A stretch of DNA of 64,000 bases from Natronobeatus ordinarius (lineage in GTDB: Archaea; Halobacteriota; Halobacteria; Halobacteriales; Natrialbaceae): positions 1,736,001 through 1,800,000 of the forward strand of contig NZ_CP101456.1 in NCBI RefSeq assembly GCF_024362485.1, given 5' to 3'. Below, piece by piece: positions 36,164 through 44,568 of the stretch. A program made the position numbers and the translations under genes. The notes below the pieces were generated by a model. That model worked only from the letters and a program-made list of their open reading frames with translations, made no database searches and was not told where the DNA came from. Each line of letters begins with the position of its first letter. Within the stretch, counting starts at the first letter, position 1.

Positions 36164-37063
36164 TTAGAGCAGCGATCGGATCGTGTCGGCGACGGCCTCG
36201 GGATCTGGCCCGAGAATATAGGTGATCGGCTCGATTCCCTCGCCGCCGGTCTGGTAGAGCACTGTCGCGTCCGGTTCGGCCTCGATCGCCTCGCCGACGC
36301 TCGAGTCGACGTCACCCGACTCGTCGAACTCGGCCAGGAGGTGGCCCCGGTCCCTGAGTTCGGCCAGGAGCTTCGGGTCGTATCGAACGTTCGCGGCGGC
36401 CGTGGCGTCGCTGCCGTGGCGGCGGGCGGCGAGTAAGACCGTGGCGACGTGTTCGGAGACGCCGAACTCCGGGTCCGCCGGCACGGTCGCCTTTCCCTTC
36501 ACGTCGACGATCCGACCCGGGACGCCGGCGACGTCGTCGACGTCCGCCGCGTCGGGGACGCAAGCGACGAGGTTCGACCCCACCGCGGGGATAAGCCCCG
36601 CGAAGCCGCTCGCGTTCTCGAGGATTCGGAGGCCCCGACGGACCGACGAGAGCACGCGCTCGCTGCTACGCAGGGTGCTCTCGGGGTCGTGAACGCGAAA
36701 ACTCGAGTCGTACGCTGCGAGTTCGGGTACGGCCTCCTCGTGAAGCTGTGCGAGGAGGTCACCGCCGGCCTCGAGGTCGCGCACGAGCACCTCGAGTTCG
36801 ACGAGCGCCTGAACGGGCGTGACGTCGCCGGCGGCGAGTCCCTCGCCGAGGTTCTCGACGAGCGCGCGGACGCGGTCGTCGCCGGCGATTCGGTCGTTGG
36901 TCCTGACTTCGCCGTGGGCGTACTTCGAGACGGCGCTCTGGCTGATGCCGAGCACGTCGGCGACCTCCCGCTGGGTGAGCCCCTGCTCGCGGAGTTCGGC
37001 GGCGAGCAGCGAGCGGACCGTCGGGAGAAACTCCTCGACGACGAGTTCTTCGACGAATTTCAT
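36164..37063 (-). CDS. thiR: HTH regulator with ThiN (thiamine-phosphate synthase-like) domain
   Basis: A 299-aa regulator combining an N-terminal XRE-type helix-turn-helix (LTQREVADVLGISQSAVSKYAHG, about residues 28-50), a helical linker and a C-terminal ThiN domain (about 125-299). ThiR-type proteins sense thiamine phosphates through ThiN and repress thiamine genes in archaea. The Arg needed for catalysis by stand-alone ThiN enzymes cannot be judged by eye. The methyltransferase at 35494 follows immediately; no thiamine gene is nearby, so the regulon is elsewhere or unusual. Confidence 0.85.
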   Translation of the reverse strand: MKFVEELVVEEFLPTVRSLLAAELREQGLTQREVADVLGISQSAVSKYAHGEVRTNDRIAGDDRVRALVENLGEGLAAGDVTPVQALVELEVLVRDLEAGGDLLAQLHEEAVPELAAYDSSFRVHDPESTLRSSERVLSSVRRGLRILENASGFAGLIPAVGSNLVACVPDAADVDDVAGVPGRIVDVKGKATVPADPEFGVSEHVATVLLAARRHGSDATAAANVRYDPKLLAELRDRGHLLAEFDESGDVDSSVGEAIEAEPDATVLYQTGGEGIEPITYILGPDPEAVADTIRSLL

Positions 37064-37180
37064 TCGGTGGCAACGCTACGTGCGCCCTGGAAATAACTGT
37101 GGGGAACGCAACGCGTCGCGTTTCGGGAAAATCACCGCCGGTTCACGCCGTCGCCGACGGTGCGTCGATTCGTCGTGTGA

Positions 37181-38161
37181 CTACGCGAGTCCGAGGGTGT
37201 CCTCGGCCTCGAGCAACTCGTGGTAGCGGTTGCGGATCGTCACTTCGGAGATGTCGGCGACCTCGGAAACGGCGGCCTGCGTGGTCTTCTCGTTGGTCAA
37301 CAGCGCGGCGGCGTAGACGGCGGCGGCGGCCAGTCCAACGGGGGACTTCCCGGAGTGGACGCCTTTCTCCTTTGCGTTCTGGAGCAGCGCGCGGGCGCGC
37401 AGTTCGGCCTCGTCGGAGAGGTCGAGTCCCGAGGCGAACCGGGGCACGTAGCTCTCGGGGTCGGCGGGCTGGACCTCGAGGCCGAGTTCGCGGACCACGT
37501 AGCGGTAGGTGCGGGCGATCTCGTTCTTCTCGACGCGCGAGACGTCGGCGATCTCGTCTAAGCTGCGCGGGACGCCGGCCTGGCGGGCGGCGGCGTAGAC
37601 ACAGGAGGTGGAGACGCCCTCGATCGACCGGCCGGGTAGCAGGTCCTCATTGAGCGCGCGGCGGTAGATGACGCTGGCCGTCTCGCGGACGTTGTTCGGG
37701 AGGCCGAGCGCGCTGGCCATCCGGTCGATCTCGCCCAGCGCCTGTTTGAGGTTGCGCTCTTTGGAGTCCCGGGTGCGGAATCGTTCGTTCCACTTGCGCA
37801 GCCGTTGCATCTTCTCGCGCTGGCGCGAGTCGAGTGAGTTGCCGTAGGCGTCTTTGTTCCGCCAGTCGATGTTGGTCGACAGCCCCTTGTCGTGCATCGT
37901 GTTCGTCGTCGGGGCGCCGACGCGGGACTTCTCGTTCTTCTCGGCGGCGTCGAACGCGCGCCACTCCGGGCCGCGGTCGACCGAGTCCTCCTCGACGACG
38001 AGGCCACAGTCTTCGCAGATGGTCTCGCCGTGTTCGTCGTCGACGATCAGGTGGCCGCTGCACTCCGGACAGGACAGGTCGTCGGCGGTCTTCTCGGTTT
38101 CGCGTTCGTCGGTCTCTCGTGCGGTTCGCCGTACTCTGGTCGATGGTGTTACGTCTGGCAT
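37181..38161 (-). CDS. tfb: Transcription initiation factor IIB (second paralog)
   Basis: A 326-aa TFB with zinc ribbon CPECSG...CEDCGL, B-reader RGPEWRAFD and two cyclin folds; the C-terminus ends LLEAEDTLGLA. The cyclin domains are closely similar to those of the TFB at 11478, but the N-terminal tail is shorter and the second-repeat recognition region differs (KTTQAAVSEVADIS against ELTQHEVSEVTEMS). The ATG at 38161 is chosen; a GATTTAAATT TATA element lies near 38231-38242, giving a leader of about 45 bases. Confidence 0.95.
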   Translation of the reverse strand: MPDVTPSTRVRRTARETDERETEKTADDLSCPECSGHLIVDDEHGETICEDCGLVVEEDSVDRGPEWRAFDAAEKNEKSRVGAPTTNTMHDKGLSTNIDWRNKDAYGNSLDSRQREKMQRLRKWNERFRTRDSKERNLKQALGEIDRMASALGLPNNVRETASVIYRRALNEDLLPGRSIEGVSTSCVYAAARQAGVPRSLDEIADVSRVEKNEIARTYRYVVRELGLEVQPADPESYVPRFASGLDLSDEAELRARALLQNAKEKGVHSGKSPVGLAAAAVYAAALLTNEKTTQAAVSEVADISEVTIRNRYHELLEAEDTLGLA

Positions 38162-38356
38162 ACGAGGGCGGGTGCTCACCGGCCGAACCTGTCGCAAAAG
38201 CCCGGACGGATTCGTTATCTACTCAATTCCGAGACACCCAATTTAAATCTTCCGGAATTGAAACGCGATGACGGCGAAAAACTGGTTATTCGTCGGTAAT
38301 GGCATGAAAAATCAAAACATTAAAGTAAGGTTGTTCGCCCCGGATCGGGGCTACAA

Positions 38357-39433
38357 TTGATGCTGTCGGTTACACTGCTGGACAGTCGCGATATCGAGAG
38401 TGATCACCTGCAGCGACAAAATGACCAAGCGTCCGCGCCGGCTAGTCGGCGTATGCGCCGGTTCACCGATCTCGGCGGTGGGACGCGTGTCGCCGGAGGA
38501 AACGCGGTGACGCCGAACTATCAACGACTCTCCGCCGCCGACCTCCAGGAACGCTCCGATCGACTGTGGGATCGATACGCCGACTGTGACCTGTGTGCGT
38601 ACGACTGCGGCGTCGATCGAACCGCGGGTGAGATCGGCGCCTGCCGGGTCGACGACACCGCTTCCGTCTCCTCGTACTTCCCCCACTTTGGGGAGGAAAA
38701 CTGCCTGAAGGGGAGCCACGGCAGCGGAACGATCTTCCTCGCCAACTGTAACATGACCTGCGTCTTCTGCCAGAACTTCGAGACGAGCCATGAGGCCCAG
38801 GGCGAGGAGGTCACCCCCGAGGAGATCGCCGAGATGGCGCTCGCCCTCCAGTCGAAGGGCTGTCACAACGTCAACTTCGTCTCGCCGACCCACCACGCGC
38901 CGCACCTGGTCGAGGCCGTCCGCATCGCCCGCGAACGCGGCCTCGATCTGCCGATCGTCTGGAACTGCGGCGGCTACGAACGCCCCGAGATCCTCGCCGA
39001 ACTCGAGGGGATCGTCGACGTCTTCATGCCCGACGTCAAGTGGGGCGACGACGCCGCGGCGACCACGTACTCGAAGGCGCCGGGTTACTGGACGAACGTG
39101 CAGGAGTCGCTCCGGGAAATGCACCGCCAGGTTGGCGACCTCGAGTTCGACGCCCACGGGCTGGCGACCGGCGGGCTTCTCGTCCGTCACCTCGTGATGC
39201 CGAACCACGTCGAGAGCGCGAAGCGCGTCCTGACCTACGTCGCAGAGGAACTCTCCACGGAGACGTACGTGAACGTCATGGCGCAGTACACGCCGTACTA
39301 CAAGGCGAAATCCGAGGAGCGCTACGAGGAGATCGGCCGCGGGATCACCCACGAGGAGTACCGCACGGTCGTCGAGCACGCCCGCGAGGTCGGCCTCACC
39401 CGGGTCGAGACCGACGAGGCCAGGCTCCGGTAG
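38357..39433 (+). CDS. Radical SAM protein, PflX/COG1313 type
   Basis: A 358-aa radical SAM protein related to PflX/AmmeMemoRadiSam-type activating enzymes. The CX3CX2C cluster motif is CNMTCVFC, preceded by an auxiliary Cys set (CDLCAYDCGVDR ... GACRVD). The C-terminal half contains the MPDVKWGD and NVMAQYTPYYKA strands. The start is uncertain: the frame opens with ATGs at 38357/38360, close to an ATTAAAG promoter-like element near 38317. Later candidates are ATG 38453 and GTG 38507, the latter near the first conserved residues. The peptide or enzyme target is unknown. Confidence 0.85.
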   Translation: MMLSVTLLDSRDIESDHLQRQNDQASAPASRRMRRFTDLGGGTRVAGGNAVTPNYQRLSAADLQERSDRLWDRYADCDLCAYDCGVDRTAGEIGACRVDDTASVSSYFPHFGEENCLKGSHGSGTIFLANCNMTCVFCQNFETSHEAQGEEVTPEEIAEMALALQSKGCHNVNFVSPTHHAPHLVEAVRIARERGLDLPIVWNCGGYERPEILAELEGIVDVFMPDVKWGDDAAATTYSKAPGYWTNVQESLREMHRQVGDLEFDAHGLATGGLLVRHLVMPNHVESAKRVLTYVAEELSTETYVNVMAQYTPYYKAKSEERYEEIGRGITHEEYRTVVEHAREVGLTRVETDEARLR

Positions 39434-39507
39434 TCGCCCGGTCACGCGATCACCTCCAGCCTCGGGAAGTAGGGACGATTAAGTATCGTCACCCCGGAGG
39501 GCACACC

Positions 39508-40002
39508 ATGAGTCTGGGACAGCGCGTCTCGAGCGACCACCAGCTCGCCCGGCTCCTCCAGATCGGTGTCGTGCTGGAGGAGGTGGTCGAGTCACGCGCC
39601 GCCCACCACCTCGAGTCGCTGCCCGAGGGTGAACGAGCGGCACTCGACGATGAGGTGCGCGCGCTGCTCGCCGAGGCCGCAGAAGAGTCGGCGGAACACC
39701 GCGAACGACTCGAGGCACTGATCGACGACCTCGAGGCCGAGACGGTCCCCTACGAGGAGATCAACGCGCTGGTCACCGCCCGGTACGGCCCGCCGGAGGA
39801 CACCGACGGCGTCCTCTACGATCAGCTGTGTAACGAGGAGACGGCGTACAAGTTCTACGACGATCTCATCGAGGCGATCGAGGCTTCGGACACCGAGTTC
39901 GCCGTCGATCGCGAACGCGTCCTCGAGACGCTTCGTGAGATCCGCGAAGAGGAGAAAGAGGGTGCCGAGGAAGTGACCGAACTGATGGAGCGGTTAGCAT
40001 GA
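39508..40002 (+). CDS. Ferritin-like/rubrerythrin-type domain protein
   Basis: A 164-aa almost entirely helical protein of the haloarchaeal ferritin-like group. Glu/His-rich helices such as VVLEEVVESRAAHHLE, AAEESAEHRERLE and LCNEETAYKFYDDL supply candidate di-iron ligands. The gene is followed 31 bases later by a DtxR-family metal regulator, which supports a role in iron or manganese handling. The ATG at 39508 is chosen because the upstream frame is antisense-like. Confidence 0.75.
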   Translation: MSLGQRVSSDHQLARLLQIGVVLEEVVESRAAHHLESLPEGERAALDDEVRALLAEAAEESAEHRERLEALIDDLEAETVPYEEINALVTARYGPPEDTDGVLYDQLCNEETAYKFYDDLIEAIEASDTEFAVDRERVLETLREIREEEKEGAEEVTELMERLA

Positions 40003-40033
40003 ACGGGGCGACGAGCACGGACGGTGATCAGGC

Positions 40034-40459
40034 GTGAACACGGCAGATCAGTATCTCAAGGCGGTCTACCTCGCACAGCGACTCGAGGATGGCCCCGCCT
40101 CGACCGGCACGCTCGCCGACATGCTCGAGGTGAGCCCCGCCAGCGTCAACGAGATGATCGGCAAACTCGAAGAGCGCGGCCTCGTCGAGCACGAGAAGTA
40201 CAAGGGCGCACGGCTGACCGACGAGGGACTCGAGCGCGCCCACCACGCCCTCCAGACGTACTGTATCATCGAACGATTCCTCGCGAACGTCCTCGAGGTC
40301 GAACACTTCAGGGAGGAAGCCCGCGCCTTAGAGAGCGTCATCGACGACACGGTCGCTGAACGCCTCGACACGATCATCGACCGACGTACGGAGTGTCCCG
40401 ACTGTTTCGACCCGGAAGCGGACTGCTGTCGCTACCTCGAAGTCCCCCAGACAGACTAG
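40034..40459 (+). CDS. sirR: Metal-dependent transcriptional regulator, DtxR/SirR family
   Basis: A 141-aa regulator beginning with GTG. The winged helix (MNTADQYLKAVYLAQRL ... VSPASVNEMIGKLEERGLV) is followed by the dimerisation and metal-binding helices, with ligands such as the Cys of TYCIIERFL and His/Glu residues near VEHFREEA. A Cys-rich end (CPDCFDPEADCC) is typical of the haloarchaeal SirR type. No SH3-like third domain is present. It probably represses iron or manganese uptake genes when metal is replete. Confidence 0.9.
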   Translation: MNTADQYLKAVYLAQRLEDGPASTGTLADMLEVSPASVNEMIGKLEERGLVEHEKYKGARLTDEGLERAHHALQTYCIIERFLANVLEVEHFREEARALESVIDDTVAERLDTIIDRRTECPDCFDPEADCCRYLEVPQTD

Positions 40460-40539
40460 TGCTTTGCCAAGCCTGACCTGCGGGGTCGAATTCGTCGCCG
40501 AAGGCCGGTTCGACCTCGCAGTCGACGCTTGGCGGAGTA

Positions 40540-40689
40540 CTAGCGCGAAACGAGGTCGTCGTACCTCGAGCGTTCGATCCGATAGGACCCACAGTGCGGA
40601 CACTGCTGTCTGTTCAGCTCGAACGACTCGCCGCAGTGTCCACACTCGTAGAGTCCCCCGCGACCGCGCTCGCGAATGAGGTTCTTCAT
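40540..40689 (-). CDS. 49-aa zinc-ribbon protein
   Basis: The protein begins MKNLIRERGRGGLYECGHC and ends LVSR. Two CxxC pairs (CGHCGE and CPHCGS) form a short zinc ribbon. Its composition and Cys spacing match many tiny haloarchaeal zinc-finger proteins. The function is unknown. It is convergent with sirR and separated from it by 80 bases. Confidence 0.7.
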   Translation of the reverse strand: MKNLIRERGRGGLYECGHCGESFELNRQQCPHCGSYRIERSRYDDLVSR

Positions 40690-41044
40690 GCGACGGCTGA
40701 GCGTCATCAGTGCGATCTGTTACCGACCACCTGGGGAGACGGTATAGTTATCGATCACGTACCGGCGACGTCACGTCTCAGCACCCTCGATTCGCCGACC
40801 GACTGGTGTTTGGTGACATGTAGCATAGATCCGCTCGAGCGGTCGACGACGGACATCGCCGTCACCTTCGGCGTGTCGGTCCCGTATCGTGACGAGCCCG
40901 TAACCAGTCATTACTGCAGCGAGTGACGCCGCCGGTTCGTAGTAGAGAGCTGTTATACCGTCGGAACCGTCAACAGCGCGCTCGAGGCGGCTCGCCGTCG
41001 TGAAAAGTAACACTATTGTGCTCGCTGACCCTACCGTCGGCTGC
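40690..41044. other. Intergenic region upstream of tRNA-Gln
   Basis: No convincing gene on either strand. An AT-richer patch (AAAAGTAACACTATT) at about 41008-41022 is at the right distance to serve as the tRNA promoter. Confidence 0.4.
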
Positions 41045-41116
41045 AGTCCCGTGGTGTAGTGGCCAATCATAACGGCCTTTGGAGCCGTTGACGGCGGTTC
41101 GAATCCGCCCGGGACT
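41045..41116 (+). tRNA. tRNA-Gln (anticodon TTG)
   Basis: The acceptor stem AGTCCCG pairs with CGGGACT, followed by discriminator A. The anticodon stem ACGGC/GCCGT encloses the loop CTTTGGA (anticodon TTG). The T arm GGCGG TTCGAAT CCGCC is perfect. CCA is not encoded. No intron is present. The last 19 bases of the tRNA recur twice downstream. Confidence 0.93.
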
Positions 41117-41121
41117 ATTTT
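41098..41121 (+). repeat. tRNA-Gln 3'-end repeat, copy 1 (in the tRNA)
   Basis: The 24 bases from the T loop to four bases past the discriminator (TTCGAATCC...CTATTTT). They recur identically at 41200 and 41316. A hairpin follows immediately: TTTCGCGC and GCGCGAAA around GAACAACCCCGTGA. Confidence 0.85.
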
Positions 41122-41199
41122 CGCGCGAACAACCCCGTGAGCGCGAAATACGTCCAGCGGATTCGAGCCCAGAAGGCGAGAGGATTCGAGCCTTCGCGG

Positions 41200-41223
41200 T
41201 TCGAATCCGCCCGGGACTATTTT
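41200..41223 (+). repeat. tRNA-Gln 3'-end repeat, copy 2
   Basis: An identical 24-base copy, without the 5' half of a tRNA. It is followed by a hairpin TTTGCGCC/GGCGCAAA around GAACAATTTCGTGA. The loop is related to that of copy 1, but the stem is changed on both arms so that pairing is kept. Confidence 0.85.
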
Positions 41224-41315
41224 GCGCCGAACAATTTCGTGAGGCGCAAATATCCTCGGCGGTTCGAACGAGAGAAGACGCAGCGCGAACGGAGTGAGCG
41301 GTCGTCTTCGCGTTG

Positions 41316-41339
41316 TTCGAATCCGCCCGGGACTATTTT
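41316..41339 (+). repeat. tRNA-Gln 3'-end repeat, copy 3
   Basis: The third identical 24-base copy, followed by CGCGCGAAC as in copy 1 but without a full hairpin. The three copies are spaced 102 and 116 bases apart. Confidence 0.85.
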
Positions 41340-41508
41340 CGCGCGAACGAGGTGCGCTCGAGTATCGTCGATCGTGATCGTCGGGAAGCAGTCGCCGCCT
41401 TCGGGCTCAAGCCGACTGTCGAGTGATGACGGTCCCAAATCGACGTTCGCAGGGATTGATGAGTGGCACAATCCTGATTGGGACACGTGATGTATCGAAC
41501 GTGTGTCA

Positions 41509-42117
41509 ATGTCTGACGAATCCGTCAAAGAACGAATCCGATATCGGCAGGAACACTCCGTCGATCCCGAGGCGTTCCTCCGTGACGCCGGGGCGATCCG
41601 GCCGGCCGACGGGGACGAGCAGCTCCGGTTCACGTCCTCGTTCGAGTCTCGAGTGGCCTACCACCTCGAGCGGTTCCGTCGGGAGGGCGTCGATACGGCG
41701 GTCGTCGCGGGGATTTTCGGCGTCGACGAGGCGGATGTCGAGGCCGTCGAGCGGCCGTACGTCGCGTTCAAGATCGTGTATACGGTCCGTAGCTGGCCGT
41801 CGAAGGGGGCGCTCGTGTTCGACGCCGCAACGGATGCGACGCTCCGCGAGCGAAGCGACGAGTGGAGCGCGGTCCCGCCGCGACAGCGGTATCGAATCTT
41901 ACAGTCACTGCGGTCGTTTCAGGACGAGTGTTTCTTCTGTTCCGGGGAGATCGCGTTCGACGACGAACCGGTCGAGTCCTGTTGTAGCGAACGGCGGGTG
42001 CTGCGGCTCTACTGTGCGGGGTGTGACCGTCGGTTTCTCGAGTTCGCCGTCGACCGAGCCACGGGAGACAGCGTCGGGACGGCGTCGGGCGGTGACCCAT
42101 CTGCAGCCCACGACTGA
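41509..42117 (+). CDS. Conserved haloarchaeal hypothetical protein with Cys-rich C-terminus
   Basis: A 202-aa protein. The N-terminal two-thirds is helical and acidic (VKERIRYRQEHSVDPEAFLR; a VAGIFGVDEADVEAV segment resembles a helix-turn-helix). The C-terminal part has six Cys residues in CFFC, CC and CAGC spacing, consistent with a zinc-binding fold. The ATG at 41509 is preferred over a GTG two codons upstream. No family function is recognised. It lies just downstream of the tRNA-tail repeats and could be chromosomal or acquired. Confidence 0.65.
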   Translation: MSDESVKERIRYRQEHSVDPEAFLRDAGAIRPADGDEQLRFTSSFESRVAYHLERFRREGVDTAVVAGIFGVDEADVEAVERPYVAFKIVYTVRSWPSKGALVFDAATDATLRERSDEWSAVPPRQRYRILQSLRSFQDECFFCSGEIAFDDEPVESCCSERRVLRLYCAGCDRRFLEFAVDRATGDSVGTASGGDPSAAHD

Positions 42118-42134
42118 AACGAGTTGTCGAATTG

Positions 42135-43505
42135 TCAGTCGTCCGCGGCAGCCTCGCTCCGGTCGTCGTCGGGCGCCTCGAGTTCGCTGCTGCGATATGG
42201 CTCGTCGTAGAGCAGGCAGGCAACTTCCTGCGTCCCGTCGACCGCGAATAACTCGGGATTGGTCGTCTCACACGGAGAGACGAACCCGTCGTCGAGCGTT
42301 TCGGCGGCGGCGGTCGGTCCCGCTTCGTGGAGGGTTTCGATCGCGTCGCTGAGCTGTGCTTCGGCATCGGGGGCCGGGAGCCGGGACGGAATGCCGAACG
42401 CCGAGCGAACCGCGTCGTCTACCGTTCCGATGTCTTCGTCGTCGAGTCCGAGGCGTAACTCTCCCTCGGGTCCCAGGCTGACGAGTTCTGCGATCGAGGT
42501 CGCCTCCCGGGCGCGGAGTTTGAGGTCCAGGATCGACCGCCACGTCGACTGCTCGAGATCCATCCCATCCGGCGGGATCACCCGATGACAGCGGGTGTGA
42601 AAGCGACACCCGTCGGGGGGATCGATCGGGGACGGGACCTGGCCCTCGAGCAGGATCTTGTTCCCCACCCACGCGGGGTCCGGCTCCGGAATCACGGACA
42701 GCAACGCCTCCGTGTACGGGTGACGAGGTGTCGCGAACAGTTTCTCCGTCCGTCCCACTTCCGCAATCTCGCCGAGGTACATCACCGCGACCCGGTCTGA
42801 GATGTGCTCGACGACGCTCAGGTCGTGGGCGATGAATATGTACGAGAGCCCGAACTCCGTCTGGAGGTCCTCGAGGAGGTTGAGGATCTGTGCCTGGACG
42901 CTGACGTCGAGTGCGCTGACCGGCTCGTCACAGACGATCACCTCGGGATCGACCGCGAGCGCGCGGGCGATGCCGATTCGCTGACGCTGCCCGCCCGAAA
43001 ACTCGTGGGGATAGCGGTGTGCGTGACTGGGGTTCAGTCCGACGGTCTCGAGGAGGTCGTAGATGCGGTCGGTTCGCGCCTCGCCCTCCGCGATGTCGTG
43101 GATGTCGAGCGGTTCGCCGATGATGTCGCCGACGGTCAGTCGCGGGTTCAGGCTCGAGAACGGATTCTGAAAGATGTACTGGAGGTCCGTCCGGAGGTCC
43201 CGGAGTGCGGAACTCGAGAGGTCGGTCAGTTCGATCTCCTGGACCGAGCCGTCTTGCTGTTCGTTCCGGTAGGTGATCGAGCCGGCGGTCGGCTCGACGA
43301 GCCTGAGAAGCGCTCGACCGAGCGTGGTCTTGCCACAGCCACTCTCGCCGACGATTCCGAGGGTTTCGCCCTGATACAGTTCGAGGTCGACGTCCTCGAC
43401 CGCCCTGACCTGCTGGGAGCGGCCGAGCAGGGTGTCGACGAAACTACCCTCCGACTCGTAGTACTTCGTCAGCCCGTCGACCGTGAGGATCGGCTCGTCA
43501 GCCAT
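42135..43505 (-). CDS. dppF: Dipeptide/oligopeptide ABC transporter ATPase (DppF/OppF type)
   Basis: A 456-aa ATPase, last gene of the peptide uptake operon. Walker [10 protein letters not shown], signature [10 protein letters not shown], Walker [14 protein letters not shown] and the peptide-family C-terminal CRFHTRC motif are intact. The C-terminal tail is about 120 residues longer than in bacterial OppF and is acidic. Its start overlaps the DppD stop by 8 bases, indicating coupled translation. Confidence 0.94.
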   Translation of the reverse strand: MADEPILTVDGLTKYYESEGSFVDTLLGRSQQVRAVEDVDLELYQGETLGIVGESGCGKTTLGRALLRLVEPTAGSITYRNEQQDGSVQEIELTDLSSSALRDLRTDLQYIFQNPFSSLNPRLTVGDIIGEPLDIHDIAEGEARTDRIYDLLETVGLNPSHAHRYPHEFSGGQRQRIGIARALAVDPEVIVCDEPVSALDVSVQAQILNLLEDLQTEFGLSYIFIAHDLSVVEHISDRVAVMYLGEIAEVGRTEKLFATPRHPYTEALLSVIPEPDPAWVGNKILLEGQVPSPIDPPDGCRFHTRCHRVIPPDGMDLEQSTWRSILDLKLRAREATSIAELVSLGPEGELRLGLDDEDIGTVDDAVRSAFGIPSRLPAPDAEAQLSDAIETLHEAGPTAAAETLDDGFVSPCETTNPELFAVDGTQEVACLLYDEPYRSSELEAPDDDRSEAAADD

Positions 43506-44568
43506 CGGACTCACCCGGCGAGAGCCGGCTGGGTTCGACCGGATCGTCGACGGTCACCGAGAACGAAAGGTCACTCGAGAGATCGCCGGTGTGGGCGAGA
43601 CATCGCGACGCCCGTTCGGTCTCCGGTCCCGCCTTGCGTCCGGTTCTCGGCTCGACCAGGGGTGGCTCTTTCCGCTTGCAGACGTCCTCTGCGTACGGAC
43701 AGCGCGGGTGGAACCGACAGCCGGAGGGTACGTCGATCAGATCGGGCATCGTTCCGGAGATGGCCTCCAGCCGTCTGTCGCCGGTCCCCATGCGTGGGAT
43801 CGACGCCATCAGGCCAACGGTGTAGGGATTCTGCGGGTCGTAGAACAGCTCCTCGACGGACGCTTTCTCGACGGCCTGCCCGGCGTAGAGGACCATCACT
43901 CGGTCACAGACTTCGGCGATGACGCCGAGATCGTGGGTGATCAGCTGGACGGCCGTGTCGAACTCGTCGGCGAGTTCCGTGAGCTCCTCGAGGATCTTCG
44001 CTTCCGTCATCACGTCGAGTGCCGTCGTGGGCTCGTCGGCGATCAACAGGTCCGGATCGCACGAAAGCGCCATCGCGATCACCACTCGTTGTTGCATGCC
44101 GCCGGAGAAGTTGTGTGGATACTCGTCGTAGCGCGAGGCGGCGTCGGGGATGCCGACCGTGTCGAGCAGTTCGATCGTCTCGGCTCTCGCTTCTTCTTCG
44201 TCGTATCCGAGGTGGTGACGCATCGCCTCTGCGATCTGTTCGCCGACCGTATAGACCGGGTTCAACGCCGTCTGGGCGTCCTGGAAGATCATGGCGATGC
44301 GATTGCCCCGGATCTGCCTGAGTTCCGCTTCGCTCAGCTGGAGTAAGTCCGCTCCCTCGAGGAGGATCTCGCCGCTTTCGATCACACCCGGCGATTCGAT
44401 CAGTCGGAGCAGCGACAGCGCCGTGACGCTCTTGCCGGCCCCGCTCTCGCCGACGATGCCGAACTTCTCACCCCGCTCGATCGTGTACGAGAGGTCGTCG
44501 ACCGCCCTGACGACGCCTTCCTGGGTGTAGAAGTTGACCGTGAGATCTCTCACTTCGAGCAGCGTCAT
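43498..44568 (-). CDS. dppD: Dipeptide/oligopeptide ABC transporter ATPase (DppD/OppD type)
   Basis: A 356-aa ATPase with Walker A GESGAGKSV, signature FSGGMQQRV, Walker B LLIADEPTTALDV and a C-terminal oligopeptide-transporter domain with Cys motif CRFHPRCPYAEDVC. This Cys motif can bind a 4Fe-4S cluster in DppD homologs. It starts at the exact stop of dppC (one-base overlap). Confidence 0.95.
   Translation of the reverse strand: MTLLEVRDLTVNFYTQEGVVRAVDDLSYTIERGEKFGIVGESGAGKSVTALSLLRLIESPGVIESGEILLEGADLLQLSEAELRQIRGNRIAMIFQDAQTALNPVYTVGEQIAEAMRHHLGYDEEEARAETIELLDTVGIPDAASRYDEYPHNFSGGMQQRVVIAMALSCDPDLLIADEPTTALDVMTEAKILEELTELADEFDTAVQLITHDLGVIAEVCDRVMVLYAGQAVEKASVEELFYDPQNPYTVGLMASIPRMGTGDRRLEAISGTMPDLIDVPSGCRFHPRCPYAEDVCKRKEPPLVEPRTGRKAGPETERASRCLAHTGDLSSDLSFSVTVDDPVEPSRLSPGESDG

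Larger units (their letters stand above)
41122..41508. other. Duplicated tRNA-tail region
   Basis: This stretch holds the two extra tRNA-tail copies with trailer hairpins and an internal AAGACG...CGTCTT inverted repeat around 41274-41308. No gene is supported. The pattern resembles nested att sites left by integration events at the tRNA-Gln 3' end, or tandem duplication of the tail. Confidence 0.55.

Noticed and set aside
40771-41070. A 99-aa minus-strand frame running into the tRNA
   Set aside because: It would start inside the tRNA-Gln gene and shows no recognisable domain.
41180-41350. Second and third tRNA genes suggested by T-arm/acceptor sequences
   Set aside because: Only the T-loop-to-trailer part is repeated; the D arm, anticodon arm and 5' acceptor strand are missing, so these are tail repeats, not tRNAs.
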